From positions 62,001-126,000 of the forward strand of contig NZ_JAIQZB010000011.1 of the NCBI RefSeq assembly GCF_020164555.1: a stretch of DNA of 64,000 bases, read 5' to 3'. A model generated the notes under the pieces. That model worked only from the letters and a program-made list of their open reading frames with translations. It was not told the DNA's origin and made no database searches. Source of the stretch: Salegentibacter lacus (GTDB lineage: Bacteria; Bacteroidota; Bacteroidia; Flavobacteriales; Flavobacteriaceae). Of this stretch, positions 45,401 through 53,717 are shown in pieces (position 1 is the first letter of the stretch; every line of letters starts with the position of its first letter). Both the position numbers and the translations under genes were made by a program.

Positions 45401-45977
45401 TCATAAATATGTAACCACCAATTTCGAAGATGAACTGGATATCCCGCCTCTGGGTAGAAAAGGAAAAGAAGAACCATCCCAAACGAGAGAAGGAGAAACG
45501 AAATATACCTCACCTTTTGAGAATAATCTCATAAGGTTACAGGAGATTCTCAGGGAGAATAAAAACAATGTAACTATTGCCCGGATAAGAAATGGTGAGA
45601 AGATTACTCAAAAAGAGTTGCAATCATTAGAAAGTATGATCTTTAACGGGGAGCTGAAAAAAGAAGATGTTGAAAAGGAATTGGGGCAATCAATTAACCT
45701 GGTACCATTGATCATTTCACTACACGGCCTTTCTAAAGAGCATGTAGATAAAGAGTTTGCTAGCTTTATTAATAAATATAAATTGAATTCAAAACAGATC
45801 AACTTTTTAAATACCATCAAACAATTCATTACCCAGAAAGGAAAAATTGATCCAGCAAAGTTGTACGACGCACCTTTTAGTAATTATCATCCTCACGCTG
45901 TAGATGGTATTTTTAGTCAAAAACAAGCTGATCAGATCTTCGACATTATTGGAAGGATAAATAGCACAACAGGTTAA
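42480..45977 (+). CDS. hsdR: type I restriction endonuclease HsdR (EcoEI type)
   Basis: A 1165-residue restriction subunit. Residues 1-140 are a DUF4145-like helical domain (LAYSRMGLELAVNWMFEND; KAGNLALHNK), then a coiled coil (180-220). The endonuclease domain shows YIDYVLWDDDGLPLALVEAKK, with Asp and E-A-K near 261-276. The helicase has Walker A ATGTGKTRTS near 401, the DEAH box IIDEAHR near 499, and MIGRGSRLRPD of motif VI. The tail (about 930-1165) is the EcoEI-type C-terminal domain. With HsdM and HsdS it forms a complete type I system. It is separated from hsdS by 3.8 kb of cargo. Confidence 0.96.
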   Translation: MESNFQFISGKWPEIFNRLEKAEELAISDPRTSLAYSRMGLELAVNWMFENDPALEMPYDTSLNGLMKDYNFTHQVPSKILNDLHLIRKAGNLALHNKSVSKQDSLQAIENSYYFTRFLASSYAPDECEKPGMFKWEFVPEEGAPKLSKRELDDLIQTFEASVDKWQEQIKEIEEKNKELERKNDLYKKQVENLKAELEKNKEKAEEEDKIHHPVNEKETRRYFIDVSLREAGWDLKGARDKEFQVKYMPQSTNKSETGYIDYVLWDDDGLPLALVEAKKTLRNAKEGENQAQLYADSLEEMFGRRPVMFYSNGYETFLWDDQFYKASRKVNGFYTKQELQTMMYRRENRKDIRDLEIDTEIVNRPYQMQAIKSIAEHFSGTDKQTGRLIGTNRRALLVLATGTGKTRTSIALSKVLFEANWAKRILFLADRISLVKQAQRNFVKHLPEYSTVNLLEDKESPNTRLAFSTYKTMMNLIDGVKDGDERFYGVGHFDLVIIDEAHRSIYKKYQSIFEYFDALYLGLTATPKHHIHHNTYEVFGLPDKSPTDAYTFQEAVDEDHLVDYAPVPVPTKFMRSGIKYSELSPEEQAEFEDEILDGEPATGNEHISQAELNKWLFNKPTAIKSLRYILENGIKKRGGDEIGKTIIFARNRKHAEFLKDIFLELDKEQFGNDYVKVITHSEPKAQEFLERFCEDEKERLPQVAVSVDMMDTGIDAPRVVNLVFYKPVKSYTKFWQMIGRGSRLRPDLFGPGQDKERFLIFDMCGNFEFFDENPEGIPPSIQKSITEVVFNLKTQLAQYLKKFPKEKEFTAFRKKLLDELHHTVSSLDRERFDVKMKMEKVLEFGSENRELWNHLDNKDLQILENEIAPLIKPPRGDNDLARFYDRLLYTLMIKRLETPETEVFVNVFQIQIVKVATTSKKLLKKTTIPAVKAREKLVKQPLEESFWKIDGVKHLEKIRAGLRDLVKYIDPADHKYVTTNFEDELDIPPLGRKGKEEPSQTREGETKYTSPFENNLIRLQEILRENKNNVTIARIRNGEKITQKELQSLESMIFNGELKKEDVEKELGQSINLVPLIISLHGLSKEHVDKEFASFINKYKLNSKQINFLNTIKQFITQKGKIDPAKLYDAPFSNYHPHAVDGIFSQKQADQIFDIIGRINSTTG

Positions 45978-45994
45978 TTCATACGTTAATAATA

Positions 45995-47122
45995 ATGAAT
46001 ATTTATACTCCGGAATTTTTAAGAATAAAGGCTATAGACAAATGTTTAAGGGATAAGACCAAAAACTATTTTATAGAGGATTTAATTGTAGCCGCTAACA
46101 TAGAAGTACAAAAACACTATCCAGGTCATAAGATCTTTCAATTGAGAACCATAAGGAAAGATATACGAAATTTAAGAGAGCAGGAAAAATTGTCTAATAA
46201 TATTGTTTCAGAACTTAAAGATGATAACAATAGCAGAGATGAAGATTTCTTGCATCCTAACGATTTCTATGAAAAAAAAGAGAAGGCTCGAAGAAAAGAG
46301 GCTTATTATTACCGAGACATAAGCATAAATCTTACTTCGGATAATCTTAACGATGTTGAACTAACGCAGATCAAAGATGCTTTATCTGTAATGACCAGAA
46401 TAAAAGGAAGACCTGAATACCGTCGTCTCAATGAAATCATTCTAAAACTTAAAAGTGATCTTTTAAATGATGAGGAACTTCCGGCGATAATGGGTTACGA
46501 TGAGAACGAACAACTGGTTGGCCTTGAACATTTAAATACCATTATTGATGGCATTAAAGAAAAAGAAGCACTGGAAATTTTATATCAGCCTTACACCGAG
46601 GAAAAACCGGAAATAATTATTGTTTATCCATACTATCTAAAACAATACAATAAAAGATGGTTTTTGTTCGCTAGTCGAAAAGATAGACCTGATGTAAATT
46701 ACATGCCAATATTTCCAATAGACCGGATAAAAAAGGCCATTCCATGCCATCCCGATAAAGAGTTTTACAAAGAATCGTCTGTAAATATTGAAGAGTATCT
46801 CAAGCACGTTATTGGAGTAAGCAGGCCATCATTTGACTCAACTCCAGAAAGTGTTTTTCTAAAGTTCCACCCGTCCAGATATAATTATATCAAAACAAAG
46901 CCTCTCCACTTCACTCAAACCTTTACCGATGCTACCTGCACGGTGCAGATTCGGGTGATATTGAACTGGGAATTAAGACAGCTCATTCTGTCTTTTGGAG
47001 CTGATGTGAAGGTGATAAAACCAGACGATCTTCATAGACGTATGAAGATGATCTCTGAGGGTATGACCATAAACTATAGATCTGAACAAAAAGAAATTAC
47101 CGGTAACAATCATACACTGTAA
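45995..47122 (+). CDS. WYL-domain regulator (second)
   Basis: A 375-residue regulator 17 bp after hsdR. An N-terminal winged-helix part (RIKAIDKCLRDKTKNYFIED, then FQLRTIRKDIRNLREQ) precedes the WYL domain (IIVYPYYLKQYNKRWFLFAS near residues 207-226) and a WCX tail. In defence loci such proteins act as local repressors; this one is placed to control the hsd operon or itself. Its 3' end overlaps the convergent EcsC gene by 13 bp. Confidence 0.92.
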   Translation: MNIYTPEFLRIKAIDKCLRDKTKNYFIEDLIVAANIEVQKHYPGHKIFQLRTIRKDIRNLREQEKLSNNIVSELKDDNNSRDEDFLHPNDFYEKKEKARRKEAYYYRDISINLTSDNLNDVELTQIKDALSVMTRIKGRPEYRRLNEIILKLKSDLLNDEELPAIMGYDENEQLVGLEHLNTIIDGIKEKEALEILYQPYTEEKPEIIIVYPYYLKQYNKRWFLFASRKDRPDVNYMPIFPIDRIKKAIPCHPDKEFYKESSVNIEEYLKHVIGVSRPSFDSTPESVFLKFHPSRYNYIKTKPLHFTQTFTDATCTVQIRVILNWELRQLILSFGADVKVIKPDDLHRRMKMISEGMTINYRSEQKEITGNNHTL

Positions 47123-47787
47123 AAATCTAAACCTTTTTTTCCAACGTATAGGGTAAGTCCTTTGTTAATTGAAACACCCAAAACTACACCTATTCCAAAC
47201 GGAATACTTTTTTCAAGAGCCTTCCTGGTAAAGGTTAATCCCACCTTCTGAAAAACTTTTTTCACGGCAAGTAAGACTGATCCTTTTAAATGCTGACGAA
47301 CCAATTTAATAAATGCCTGGCTTCCCATTCTTTTACCACCTTCTTTTGCTGATTGGTTTAGTGCACCTAATCCGGCAATCAAAAAACAAATTCGTTTTTG
47401 TTCTTCATTTTCAATGTCCATTCCATAAATAGTAGCTATGGCCATGATCATTTCAATCTGAAATTTCATTGTGAGCACAACGTCTGCACTAGTCCCACCT
47501 ACAGTACTAACAACAGTTCCTACCCCCGGAATAGTACCCGGTAGGCTACTAGCTCCACCAGCAAACGCTGCATAATAAGAGTACCGGGAAATAATCTTTT
47601 TGGCTGCTAGTGCGTTAATTTCGCTAGTAGATTTTTTTCCTAAATATTTTTCAAGAACACGCGCTCTTATCTGTTCAGACTCTTTTTTAATTGCTGCAGG
47701 AGATGCTAAAATAAGTTCAATTGCTTTGAGTAATGTGGGTTTGTTGTTGTCGTTCTTGCCGTTGCTGAAGTTGTCCTGATTGCTCAT
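47110..47787 (-). CDS. EcsC-family protein
   Basis: From the ATG at 47787, 225 residues; a longer frame upstream crosses the operator. The central GGASSLPGTIPGVGTVVSTVG, quoted as GGASSLPGTIPGVGTVV, and the following EMIMAIATIYGMDIENEEQKR are the EcsC signature: a hydrophobic glycine-rich pair of helices and an amphipathic stretch. EcsC proteins are poorly understood; related proteins occur in toxin-like and membrane-active contexts. The C-terminal part also has a hydrophobic hairpin (FGIGVVLGVSINKG). Confidence 0.85.
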   Translation of the reverse strand: MSNQDNFSNGKNDNNKPTLLKAIELILASPAAIKKESEQIRARVLEKYLGKKSTSEINALAAKKIISRYSYYAAFAGGASSLPGTIPGVGTVVSTVGGTSADVVLTMKFQIEMIMAIATIYGMDIENEEQKRICFLIAGLGALNQSAKEGGKRMGSQAFIKLVRQHLKGSVLLAVKKVFQKVGLTFTRKALEKSIPFGIGVVLGVSINKGLTLYVGKKGLDFYSV

Positions 47788-47824
47788 AATCGTTGGTTTT
47801 AGGATTACTATTTTTTTCTTACGA

Positions 47825-47859
47825 CAAATGTGGTGCAGTTGTGTGCATTTAAAATACAC
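47825..47859 (-). promoter_or_regulatory. operator and promoter of the EcsC gene (site B)
   Basis: On the minus strand GTGTATTTTAAATGCAC (47843-47859) stands 10 bp before CACATTTG (47825-47832), a -7 box. It matches site A in 26 or 27 of 36 bases across operator and -7 box. Confidence 0.65.
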
Positions 47860-47874
47860 ATAAGTTGAGAGCAC

Positions 47875-48087
47875 TTTGATCTTCTTCAGAAATCTTTTAT
47901 GACTACTTAAAACATCCAGAACTTACTTTGATCAAAACTACTATAGTCAAGAATAAATGAGCTATGGAAATATAATTCTTCACCACCAAATCTTGAGAAG
48001 GAATAGGCAATCATAAATAAAGGAACAAACTTTAGCAACATTAGTGGTTCCATTATTTCCGGTGGATTAAATTAAAAAAATAGGGGA
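47875..48087. other. intergenic stretch without recognised features
   Basis: About 210 bp between the EcsC gene and the DUF4145 gene. I see no coding frame or repeat; the EcsC promoter is at its left edge. Confidence 0.4.
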
Positions 48088-48813
48088 CTATTTTGTTTTC
48101 TTTTGTTTTCTATACTTATACCCTAGGTAGCCCAAACCACTAATCGCACTTGTAGCCCATCCTATGGGGCCTGCTGCTAATAGAAAAGCTGCTGGTAAAC
48201 CCCAAGCAGCACTTATAAGCATAGGACTAAGTTTTAATCTTTTAGCACTCTCTCTTGATCTCTGTCTTCGATTTCCTATAGTGGCAGAAATACTGTTCAA
48301 GTGAAGAACTTTTACCTGAGAGTTTTCTGAAATAAGCGGCGATTTGACAATTTCCGCTTCCAAAGTTTGAACCGGCTTTTTGCTAGCACTATCCGGTAAT
48401 ACGTATTCGAAATCTTCAACATAAATATTGTCATATGTTTCAATAATCCAAATGGAAATTCGATAACAGGCGCTCAAAACGCGAAAAGCATGCTTTGAAG
48501 AAAGATCTCCTCTATGAATTGCATTGTTTCCATCTTTCCTAATCTGATGAAATAGGTCCTTTACACCTGTCGGTAGACAATTTTTAATATGTAGTTCTTT
48601 TATCTGAGTGACCATATCAGTTCCAGGAAAGTCAATGCTCTCTAACCTATATATTAATTCAATTACTTTTTCAGTAAACAATCTCAATTTCGAAACTGTA
48701 GAATTGTGGTCAATATGAAAAAGTTCTTCTGCAATCTCACAAATCTTATATAACTTGGGATATTGTGGTTCAAGTATTTGAAATTTGGATGTCATTCGTG
48801 TAGTTTTTTTCAA
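48088..48813 (-). CDS. DUF4145-type protein with C-terminal membrane segment
   Basis: A 241-residue protein. Residues 1-125 resemble the DUF4145 domain found at the N-terminus of HsdR in this window (DNSTVSKLRLFTEKVIELIY-like, then IRKDGNNAIHRGDLSSKHA). The C-terminal part is hydrophobic and glycine-rich (LISAAWGLPAAFLLAAGPIG, then WATSAISGLGYLGYKYRKQ), suggesting one membrane hairpin. It is the mirror of HsdR's N-domain without nuclease, so it may act with the EcsC protein or the type I complex; function not known. Confidence 0.75.
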   Translation of the reverse strand: MKKTTRMTSKFQILEPQYPKLYKICEIAEELFHIDHNSTVSKLRLFTEKVIELIYRLESIDFPGTDMVTQIKELHIKNCLPTGVKDLFHQIRKDGNNAIHRGDLSSKHAFRVLSACYRISIWIIETYDNIYVEDFEYVLPDSASKKPVQTLEAEIVKSPLISENSQVKVLHLNSISATIGNRRQRSRESAKRLKLSPMLISAAWGLPAAFLLAAGPIGWATSAISGLGYLGYKYRKQKKTK

Positions 48814-48902
48814 GATTAAATATGGGTAAAAATAAAAATTACTATCCTTATAAAGATTTTTCCTGTTTTTGATCTTTAGAATTAAAAAAAATAACTATAT
48901 AA

Positions 48903-49139
48903 TTATGAGATTTTCAGTATTTCATATTTTAATTTTAAATATCTCTCGCAGTAAATAGAAGAACACCTTAGCAAACCTTCTCCCTTATCAAACATTTTGA
49001 TTCCATTCTTATTACAGAAAAGGGGTTCAAGGAATTTTGAACCACCTGCATCCTGTGTATATGCAGCAGTGTCACACTGATAATAAACCAGCAAAAGCTT
49101 TAATAATTTTTCAGGGCCTGTTTGAAGTTTATTTTTCAC
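48903..49139 (-). CDS. possible small cysteine-rich protein at the operon end
   Basis: A 78-residue frame from a GTG start at 49139, 70 bp after the ATP-grasp gene on the same strand. It contains five cysteines (YYQCDTAAYTQDAGG, FLEPLFCNKNG, LLRCSSIYCERY and so on) and reads protein-like, but the GTG start has no clear ribosome-binding site and coding status is uncertain. It could be a last gene of the biosynthetic operon. Confidence 0.35.
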   Translation of the reverse strand: MKNKLQTGPEKLLKLLLVYYQCDTAAYTQDAGGSKFLEPLFCNKNGIKMFDKGEGLLRCSSIYCERYLKLKYEILKIS

Positions 49140-49209
49140 TTGGTTTTTGTAACAATTTTTTTTACTTCTTCAGAAAATTTAGAGGGACAGCTATTTTCGA
49201 GTTTATATA

Positions 49210-50367
49210 TTATGATAGATCAACACTGATCCGATCATTAATTTCTTTACATCTTAGATCAAATAGTTCCGGATGGTCCAAAAATTCAATGACCTCTATG
49301 ACTCGGTTTCCAGCGCTTCCAAAATGTTTTTTTTTCACAAGATCACCTATATTCTTTTTATATATAACAATGTGAGGAGTAGGCCATGAAATATCTATTT
49401 GTTTAACTCCTCCATATTTCTGAGGGATAAAATTAAATTGTGCCCAATTTTCTTGAAATGAAAGTTCATATTTTTCTTTTCGAATAACATTAGAAATACA
49501 ATAGGCATATAAATTAGCGTTAGCGCTATTTATGATGAGGTCACTTACACCACTTCCTACCCTACAAGAAAAATCTATTGGTAACAGTTCGTTATTACTA
49601 TTTTCAATAAAATCAAACTGAGCAAAGGAAATATCATCTTTATCAAATATAGCATCTACCCAACTTTTTATTTGCTTACTGAATTTAGAGGTGGCTTTTA
49701 TTTGTAAATAACCAATTACACAAGGGACATTATCTATATATGAAATTTTCTTTTTTGATAATCTAATAATGCTGACAGATTCTTTGTTTTTGAATACATC
49801 AATACTGTATTCTTGCCCTTCGATAAATCCTTCACAAATTAACTGGTTATGTTCTATCCCTAAGATCTTATTCATTGATCCCGGTATATTAGATAAGACA
49901 ATATTTTCAATTTGATCAAAAGTTGAAACTTTATCCTTTTCCGTGAATAAGATACCATAACCAGAATATCCGCAATCTGGTCTTATAACGATCTTTTTTG
50001 TTCTTAGGCATGAAATTTTGTCCAAAGGGAATCTAGCTACAGATTTAATTCCTTTTGACAATAATATCTCAGACATCTTTAATTTAGATCTACTTGCATA
50101 CAAAGCATTTAAAGAAGGGCCTATTCTTCTATACCTTTTTTTTATAAAAAGAATCTTCGAGATCCAATACTCATTAAAAGGGATAATTAGGTCCGCATCT
50201 AAAGGTAATTGGTCGGTCATCAAAACCTTATCATGATATTCTTTGGGAATTTTATGAAACAGCAAATTATTTTCGATCAAATAATAAACAATATTATTAG
50301 AATCTAGTATCCTAATTAAGGAGTCAAAATGGGAAATAGTGGCTACCCCTGCTAAAACAATTTTCAT
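49210..50367 (-). CDS. ATP-grasp ligase of the biosynthetic operon
   Basis: From the ATG at 50367, 385 residues; a longer reading overlaps the upstream gene. ATP-grasp order: KIVLAGVATISHFDSLIR, TKKIVIRPDCGYSGYGILF (lysine of the ATP loop near 121-140), LICEGFIEGQEYSIDVF and a metal site QFDFIENSNNELLPIDFSCR. It is of the carboxylate-amine ligase type that joins amino acids, sugars or peptides. Its place at the end of a radical SAM/methyltransferase/glycosyltransferase operon suggests a final amide-bond step. Confidence 0.85.
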   Translation of the reverse strand: MKIVLAGVATISHFDSLIRILDSNNIVYYLIENNLLFHKIPKEYHDKVLMTDQLPLDADLIIPFNEYWISKILFIKKRYRRIGPSLNALYASRSKLKMSEILLSKGIKSVARFPLDKISCLRTKKIVIRPDCGYSGYGILFTEKDKVSTFDQIENIVLSNIPGSMNKILGIEHNQLICEGFIEGQEYSIDVFKNKESVSIIRLSKKKISYIDNVPCVIGYLQIKATSKFSKQIKSWVDAIFDKDDISFAQFDFIENSNNELLPIDFSCRVGSGVSDLIINSANANLYAYCISNVIRKEKYELSFQENWAQFNFIPQKYGGVKQIDISWPTPHIVIYKKNIGDLVKKKHFGSAGNRVIEVIEFLDHPELFDLRCKEINDRISVDLS

Positions 50368-50378
50368 ATCCACTGCAA

Positions 50379-51308
50379 TTAAGCGTCCTTTTCTAAAAAA
50401 CAGTAGAACCACCATATATGAAAAAACGGGAAAATAGCCAGGTAAATAATACTGTAAAAGAATTTAGGTAAACTTTTTCCAGAAAGAAAAAAGATCGTCG
50501 GGATCAATGTAAGAGCAAATATGTAAATATTGAGCCACAAAGCTAAACCAAACAGACCAAATAAAAAGATCCATAAAAAATGATATGAGAATCCATGAAT
50601 TAGAACATACTTGAAAGAACTAGTGTTCTTCGTATCTAAGATCATTGATCTATATCCATTAGCCCAGCGTTTTCTTTGGTCTAATAATTCCGCAAAGGTT
50701 TTAGAAGGGGCTTCAAACCCTATGGTGTTTTTTGTAGGTGAAATTTTCAGAGATCTTATATTTTTGCGAACATAAGTTCCCACTGCCAGATCATCTAGAA
50801 AAGTATTTCTGAAATTGAAAGCTTGGATCAAGCTTTCTTTCTTAAAAAGGAAGGTTTGACCTGGAATAGTTATCCCAATATTTAACTTCCATAATGTAGG
50901 TCTAATGATCGAATGAGATAAAATTTTGTCAATGTCAATTAATTTTTCAATGAGGTTGCCAGTTCTACTGACACCGATTCTCCCCCATGAAATATCTAAA
51001 TCTTTTTCGATGGTATGTCGGATCAAACTTAAGGTCTTATCAATGTCTAAAATAATATCTGAATCCATACAGAAATAGTAATCTGTATCAACAAAATTAA
51101 AGGCTATTTTAATACGTCTATATTTTGTGCTATTAGGAATTACAATATTCATCACATCACTACCTAAATCATTCAATTCAGATTCAGAGATTATAACTGG
51201 GATAACTGTATAATGATTTGCTAACTTTTTATTTAAAATATCAAAGGACTGAGGTTTAAGTTCATCATTTCTCAAAAATGAAATTATACAAACTTTATAT
51301 TGGTCCAT
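50379..51308 (-). CDS. membrane-bound glycosyltransferase, GT2-like
   Basis: A 309-residue GT-A-fold enzyme. The DxD-type motif is YYFCMDSDIILDID near 77-90, the catalytic region TFLDDLAVGTYVRKN near 173-187, and LLDQRKRWANGYRS near 209-222 gives the Q/RxxRW motif of processive GT2 enzymes such as ceramide glucosyltransferases. Four C-terminal membrane helices (HFLWIFLFGLFGLALWLNIY and following) anchor it. Its 5' end overlaps the methyltransferase 3' end by 14 bp, indicating coupled translation. Confidence 0.85.
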   Translation of the reverse strand: MDQYKVCIISFLRNDELKPQSFDILNKKLANHYTVIPVIISESELNDLGSDVMNIVIPNSTKYRRIKIAFNFVDTDYYFCMDSDIILDIDKTLSLIRHTIEKDLDISWGRIGVSRTGNLIEKLIDIDKILSHSIIRPTLWKLNIGITIPGQTFLFKKESLIQAFNFRNTFLDDLAVGTYVRKNIRSLKISPTKNTIGFEAPSKTFAELLDQRKRWANGYRSMILDTKNTSSFKYVLIHGFSYHFLWIFLFGLFGLALWLNIYIFALTLIPTIFFLSGKSLPKFFYSIIYLAIFPFFHIWWFYCFLEKDA

Positions 51309-52392
51309 TATACTCTTCTATTAATTTTTTGATCTGATAAGTTTCCCATGGTTCAGGTACGTGGAAAGGTAGGATCAACGGAGGATTTGAGGACTCGGAA
51401 TGAACATCGCCTACAATGTCCTTCCAATCGCCTCTATACAATTTTTTGAATTGTGTCAATTCCGACAGAATTTGGACAGAATTACTATTTTTAGGGACTA
51501 CGACAGTAGCTTCAGAATTTGGAGAATAGGTCTCTGCAAATTTAAAGAACTCCTCTGCCCAAGGCACATCCGGATAGATTTGCTCTAAAACAGATCTAGT
51601 ATAAGGTATTTTCAAAAGGCTGAAATCATTGATACTTGTCTCAGCAATTAGTTTGTTTAAAATCTCTTCTTTTTTAGGGTCAAAAGCTGGAGATATTATC
51701 AAACAGCTAAAAATAGTGGCTTCAACCTTCCAGAGTTCAATGAAAGATTTAGGAAATAAATTACAACCAATCTTACCGTCATGTGGATTGATCTTATAGT
51801 TGATGACCACAAATCCATGTTTTTGGGAATAGAACTCAATATCTTTTAATGATTGAATATTCGGCATTTCCTCTTTCCATTCATGCTTTCTCTCGTAACA
51901 GTTATTCCAGTATGATTCGAAATCAGATTTGAAATTATCTGAGATCGCAAAACGGTCGAAGAGATACAATTTACCTCCCTTTTTTAAAATTTCAGAAGCT
52001 TTATTGAAAACCAGGTCAATGTTGTTACAGTGATGTAAAAAAAAGGACATGATCATAATATCAGGAGTCCAGCTTAATAACAAATCCTTATCTAATTTTT
52101 CAAAGTCAGATAAGATTATCTCTGCGTTCTCTATGTGCTTTAGATTTTCTGAAGCACAATTATGCATTTTTACAGAACCTTCAATACCTTTTAAATACCT
52201 ATTGTATTCAGTTTCTTTTCCCAGTTGTTTTAAAAGTGAACCTGTTCCACAACCTATATCAAGAATATTGGAGGAGACTGGAAATCTTCCTACTTCCATT
52301 AACCATTCAATATCTTCATATATTTTGTGATTATTAACATTTTTGATATAAACGACTGCGTTTTGATCTTCTATCTTATTTGTTTTAGCCAT
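51295..52392 (-). CDS. SAM-dependent methyltransferase
   Basis: About 365 residues from the ATG at 52392 (an in-frame ATG at 52410 would overlap the radical SAM gene by 17 bp). A class I Rossmann motif NILDIGCGTGSLLKQLG near 42-58, the acidic LSDFEKLDKD, and FFLHHCNNIDLVF follow, as in small-molecule methyltransferases. About 150 C-terminal residues (LEQIYPDVPWAEEFFKFAET etc.) are an extra domain not recognised. Placement between radical SAM and glycosyltransferase suggests methylation of the same product. Confidence 0.85.
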   Translation of the reverse strand: MAKTNKIEDQNAVVYIKNVNNHKIYEDIEWLMEVGRFPVSSNILDIGCGTGSLLKQLGKETEYNRYLKGIEGSVKMHNCASENLKHIENAEIILSDFEKLDKDLLLSWTPDIMIMSFFLHHCNNIDLVFNKASEILKKGGKLYLFDRFAISDNFKSDFESYWNNCYERKHEWKEEMPNIQSLKDIEFYSQKHGFVVINYKINPHDGKIGCNLFPKSFIELWKVEATIFSCLIISPAFDPKKEEILNKLIAETSINDFSLLKIPYTRSVLEQIYPDVPWAEEFFKFAETYSPNSEATVVVPKNSNSVQILSELTQFKKLYRGDWKDIVGDVHSESSNPPLILPFHVPEPWETYQIKKLIEEYNGPI

Positions 52393-52393
52393 A

Positions 52394-53632
52394 TCAGAAT
52401 CTATTTTCAAAAGCTTCGTTGGACAAACTGGTTCTTAGTGCTTTTGCGCAATAATACGGTGAAAGTTTATTTTCTTTGAGAATAGAAGCTAATTCTGTAT
52501 AAAAGAAAATTACATCGTCATAGGTGGGAGGTTCAATTTTTAATGAAGATCCATAATCAATATGTAAAACATTTGCACTCGGATTAATTCCTTGTTTGGC
52601 CAAAAAATTACAACCTTCCAACAACTCATCAATATTTTCAAGTCCTAAAACAAAATTCGTCCAGGATTTGCCCCATCCAAAAACTTCGACACCTTTAACC
52701 AAAGTGTCCAAATGATGTTGTCGTCCAATTACAGCTTTACCGGGACAATGAGTATTAAATCCTTCTTCTGTAAAAGCTTCAAGGTTAAAAACTCCAATCT
52801 CTATCCCATTGGATTTCATTACCTCCAGATACGATAAATCATTTGGTGGAGCCGTAACAGCTACTATTCCCTCCTTGAATCTATTAGGAAAATTCTCAGA
52901 AATGACTCTAGCCATATCTGAATAAATTTCTGCTTGCAAATCCAGTTGTGCATTATCCAAATTTCCGGAGATCATGATCATATGAACTTCCTCTTTGTAA
53001 CAATCATCATCGATTGCCAAAGAAATAGCTTCTGTCAATTCTTCTAAAACCTCTTCTTTAGCTGATTTCCAAAAAGCGGCACCATCTTCATTTCTCAAAT
53101 TTAATGAGTGTAACCAATCATTATTTTTTAAGCCTTTATTTGTAGAATTAATGCCGCAAAAAGAGCATTTTTTATCCACGGCACAATCATGCCAGGGCCA
53201 TAAGTTCATTTCATCATAGCCACAAGCACTTATTATTCTTTTTACGCTTCTATTTTTAGAAGTAAATAGGGAATAATATTTAGGTTCTTCGACATAAGTG
53301 ATCTTGGCCACACCTTTCGCTAAATTTCGCACTGCCGGTGTTTCTATGGTTAACTCTCCATCAACAAAATCCACTATTGCTGGTTCTCGACCAAGTACTT
53401 CACTAACAGCAGAAGCACAAACAGTATATCCGTCAAAACCTTCCAATAGCAATTCCTGTGGACGGTTATAATTAGTTTTGGTACGCCGGCCCTTTTTAAA
53501 CTCTACAGTCGTATTATAGACTAGATTCTGACGTTTTGCATTTACGGAAATTCCATATTCCACAGCTGTATCAGTAAATATAACTCCATGAGTTAAGATG
53601 TATACTTTCACATGGGATTCATTTGATTTCAT
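52394..53632 (-). CDS. radical SAM enzyme with a CX5CX2C cluster
   Basis: A 412-residue protein. The cluster motif is WPWHDCAVDKKCSFCGI: Cys150, Cys156 and Cys159, so CX5CX2C instead of the usual CX3CX2C. The following barrel shows MIMISGNLDNAQLDLQAE (the GGE-like strand replaced by SGNLD) and IEIGVFNLEAFTEEG. About 145 residues precede the motif and may form a substrate or peptide-binding region. Related atypical radical SAM enzymes methylate or rearrange cofactors and natural products. It heads the coupled enzyme genes and follows the two small genes. Confidence 0.85.
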   Translation of the reverse strand: MKSNESHVKVYILTHGVIFTDTAVEYGISVNAKRQNLVYNTTVEFKKGRRTKTNYNRPQELLLEGFDGYTVCASAVSEVLGREPAIVDFVDGELTIETPAVRNLAKGVAKITYVEEPKYYSLFTSKNRSVKRIISACGYDEMNLWPWHDCAVDKKCSFCGINSTNKGLKNNDWLHSLNLRNEDGAAFWKSAKEEVLEELTEAISLAIDDDCYKEEVHMIMISGNLDNAQLDLQAEIYSDMARVISENFPNRFKEGIVAVTAPPNDLSYLEVMKSNGIEIGVFNLEAFTEEGFNTHCPGKAVIGRQHHLDTLVKGVEVFGWGKSWTNFVLGLENIDELLEGCNFLAKQGINPSANVLHIDYGSSLKIEPPTYDDVIFFYTELASILKENKLSPYYCAKALRTSLSNEAFENRF

Positions 53633-53717
53633 ATTTTTTATATAAATTTTAAGATTATTATCCTCTTTCTAATGCATGGCCAAGCTCATAGATTTCTTGT
53701 TGCCCTTCTATACCTAT

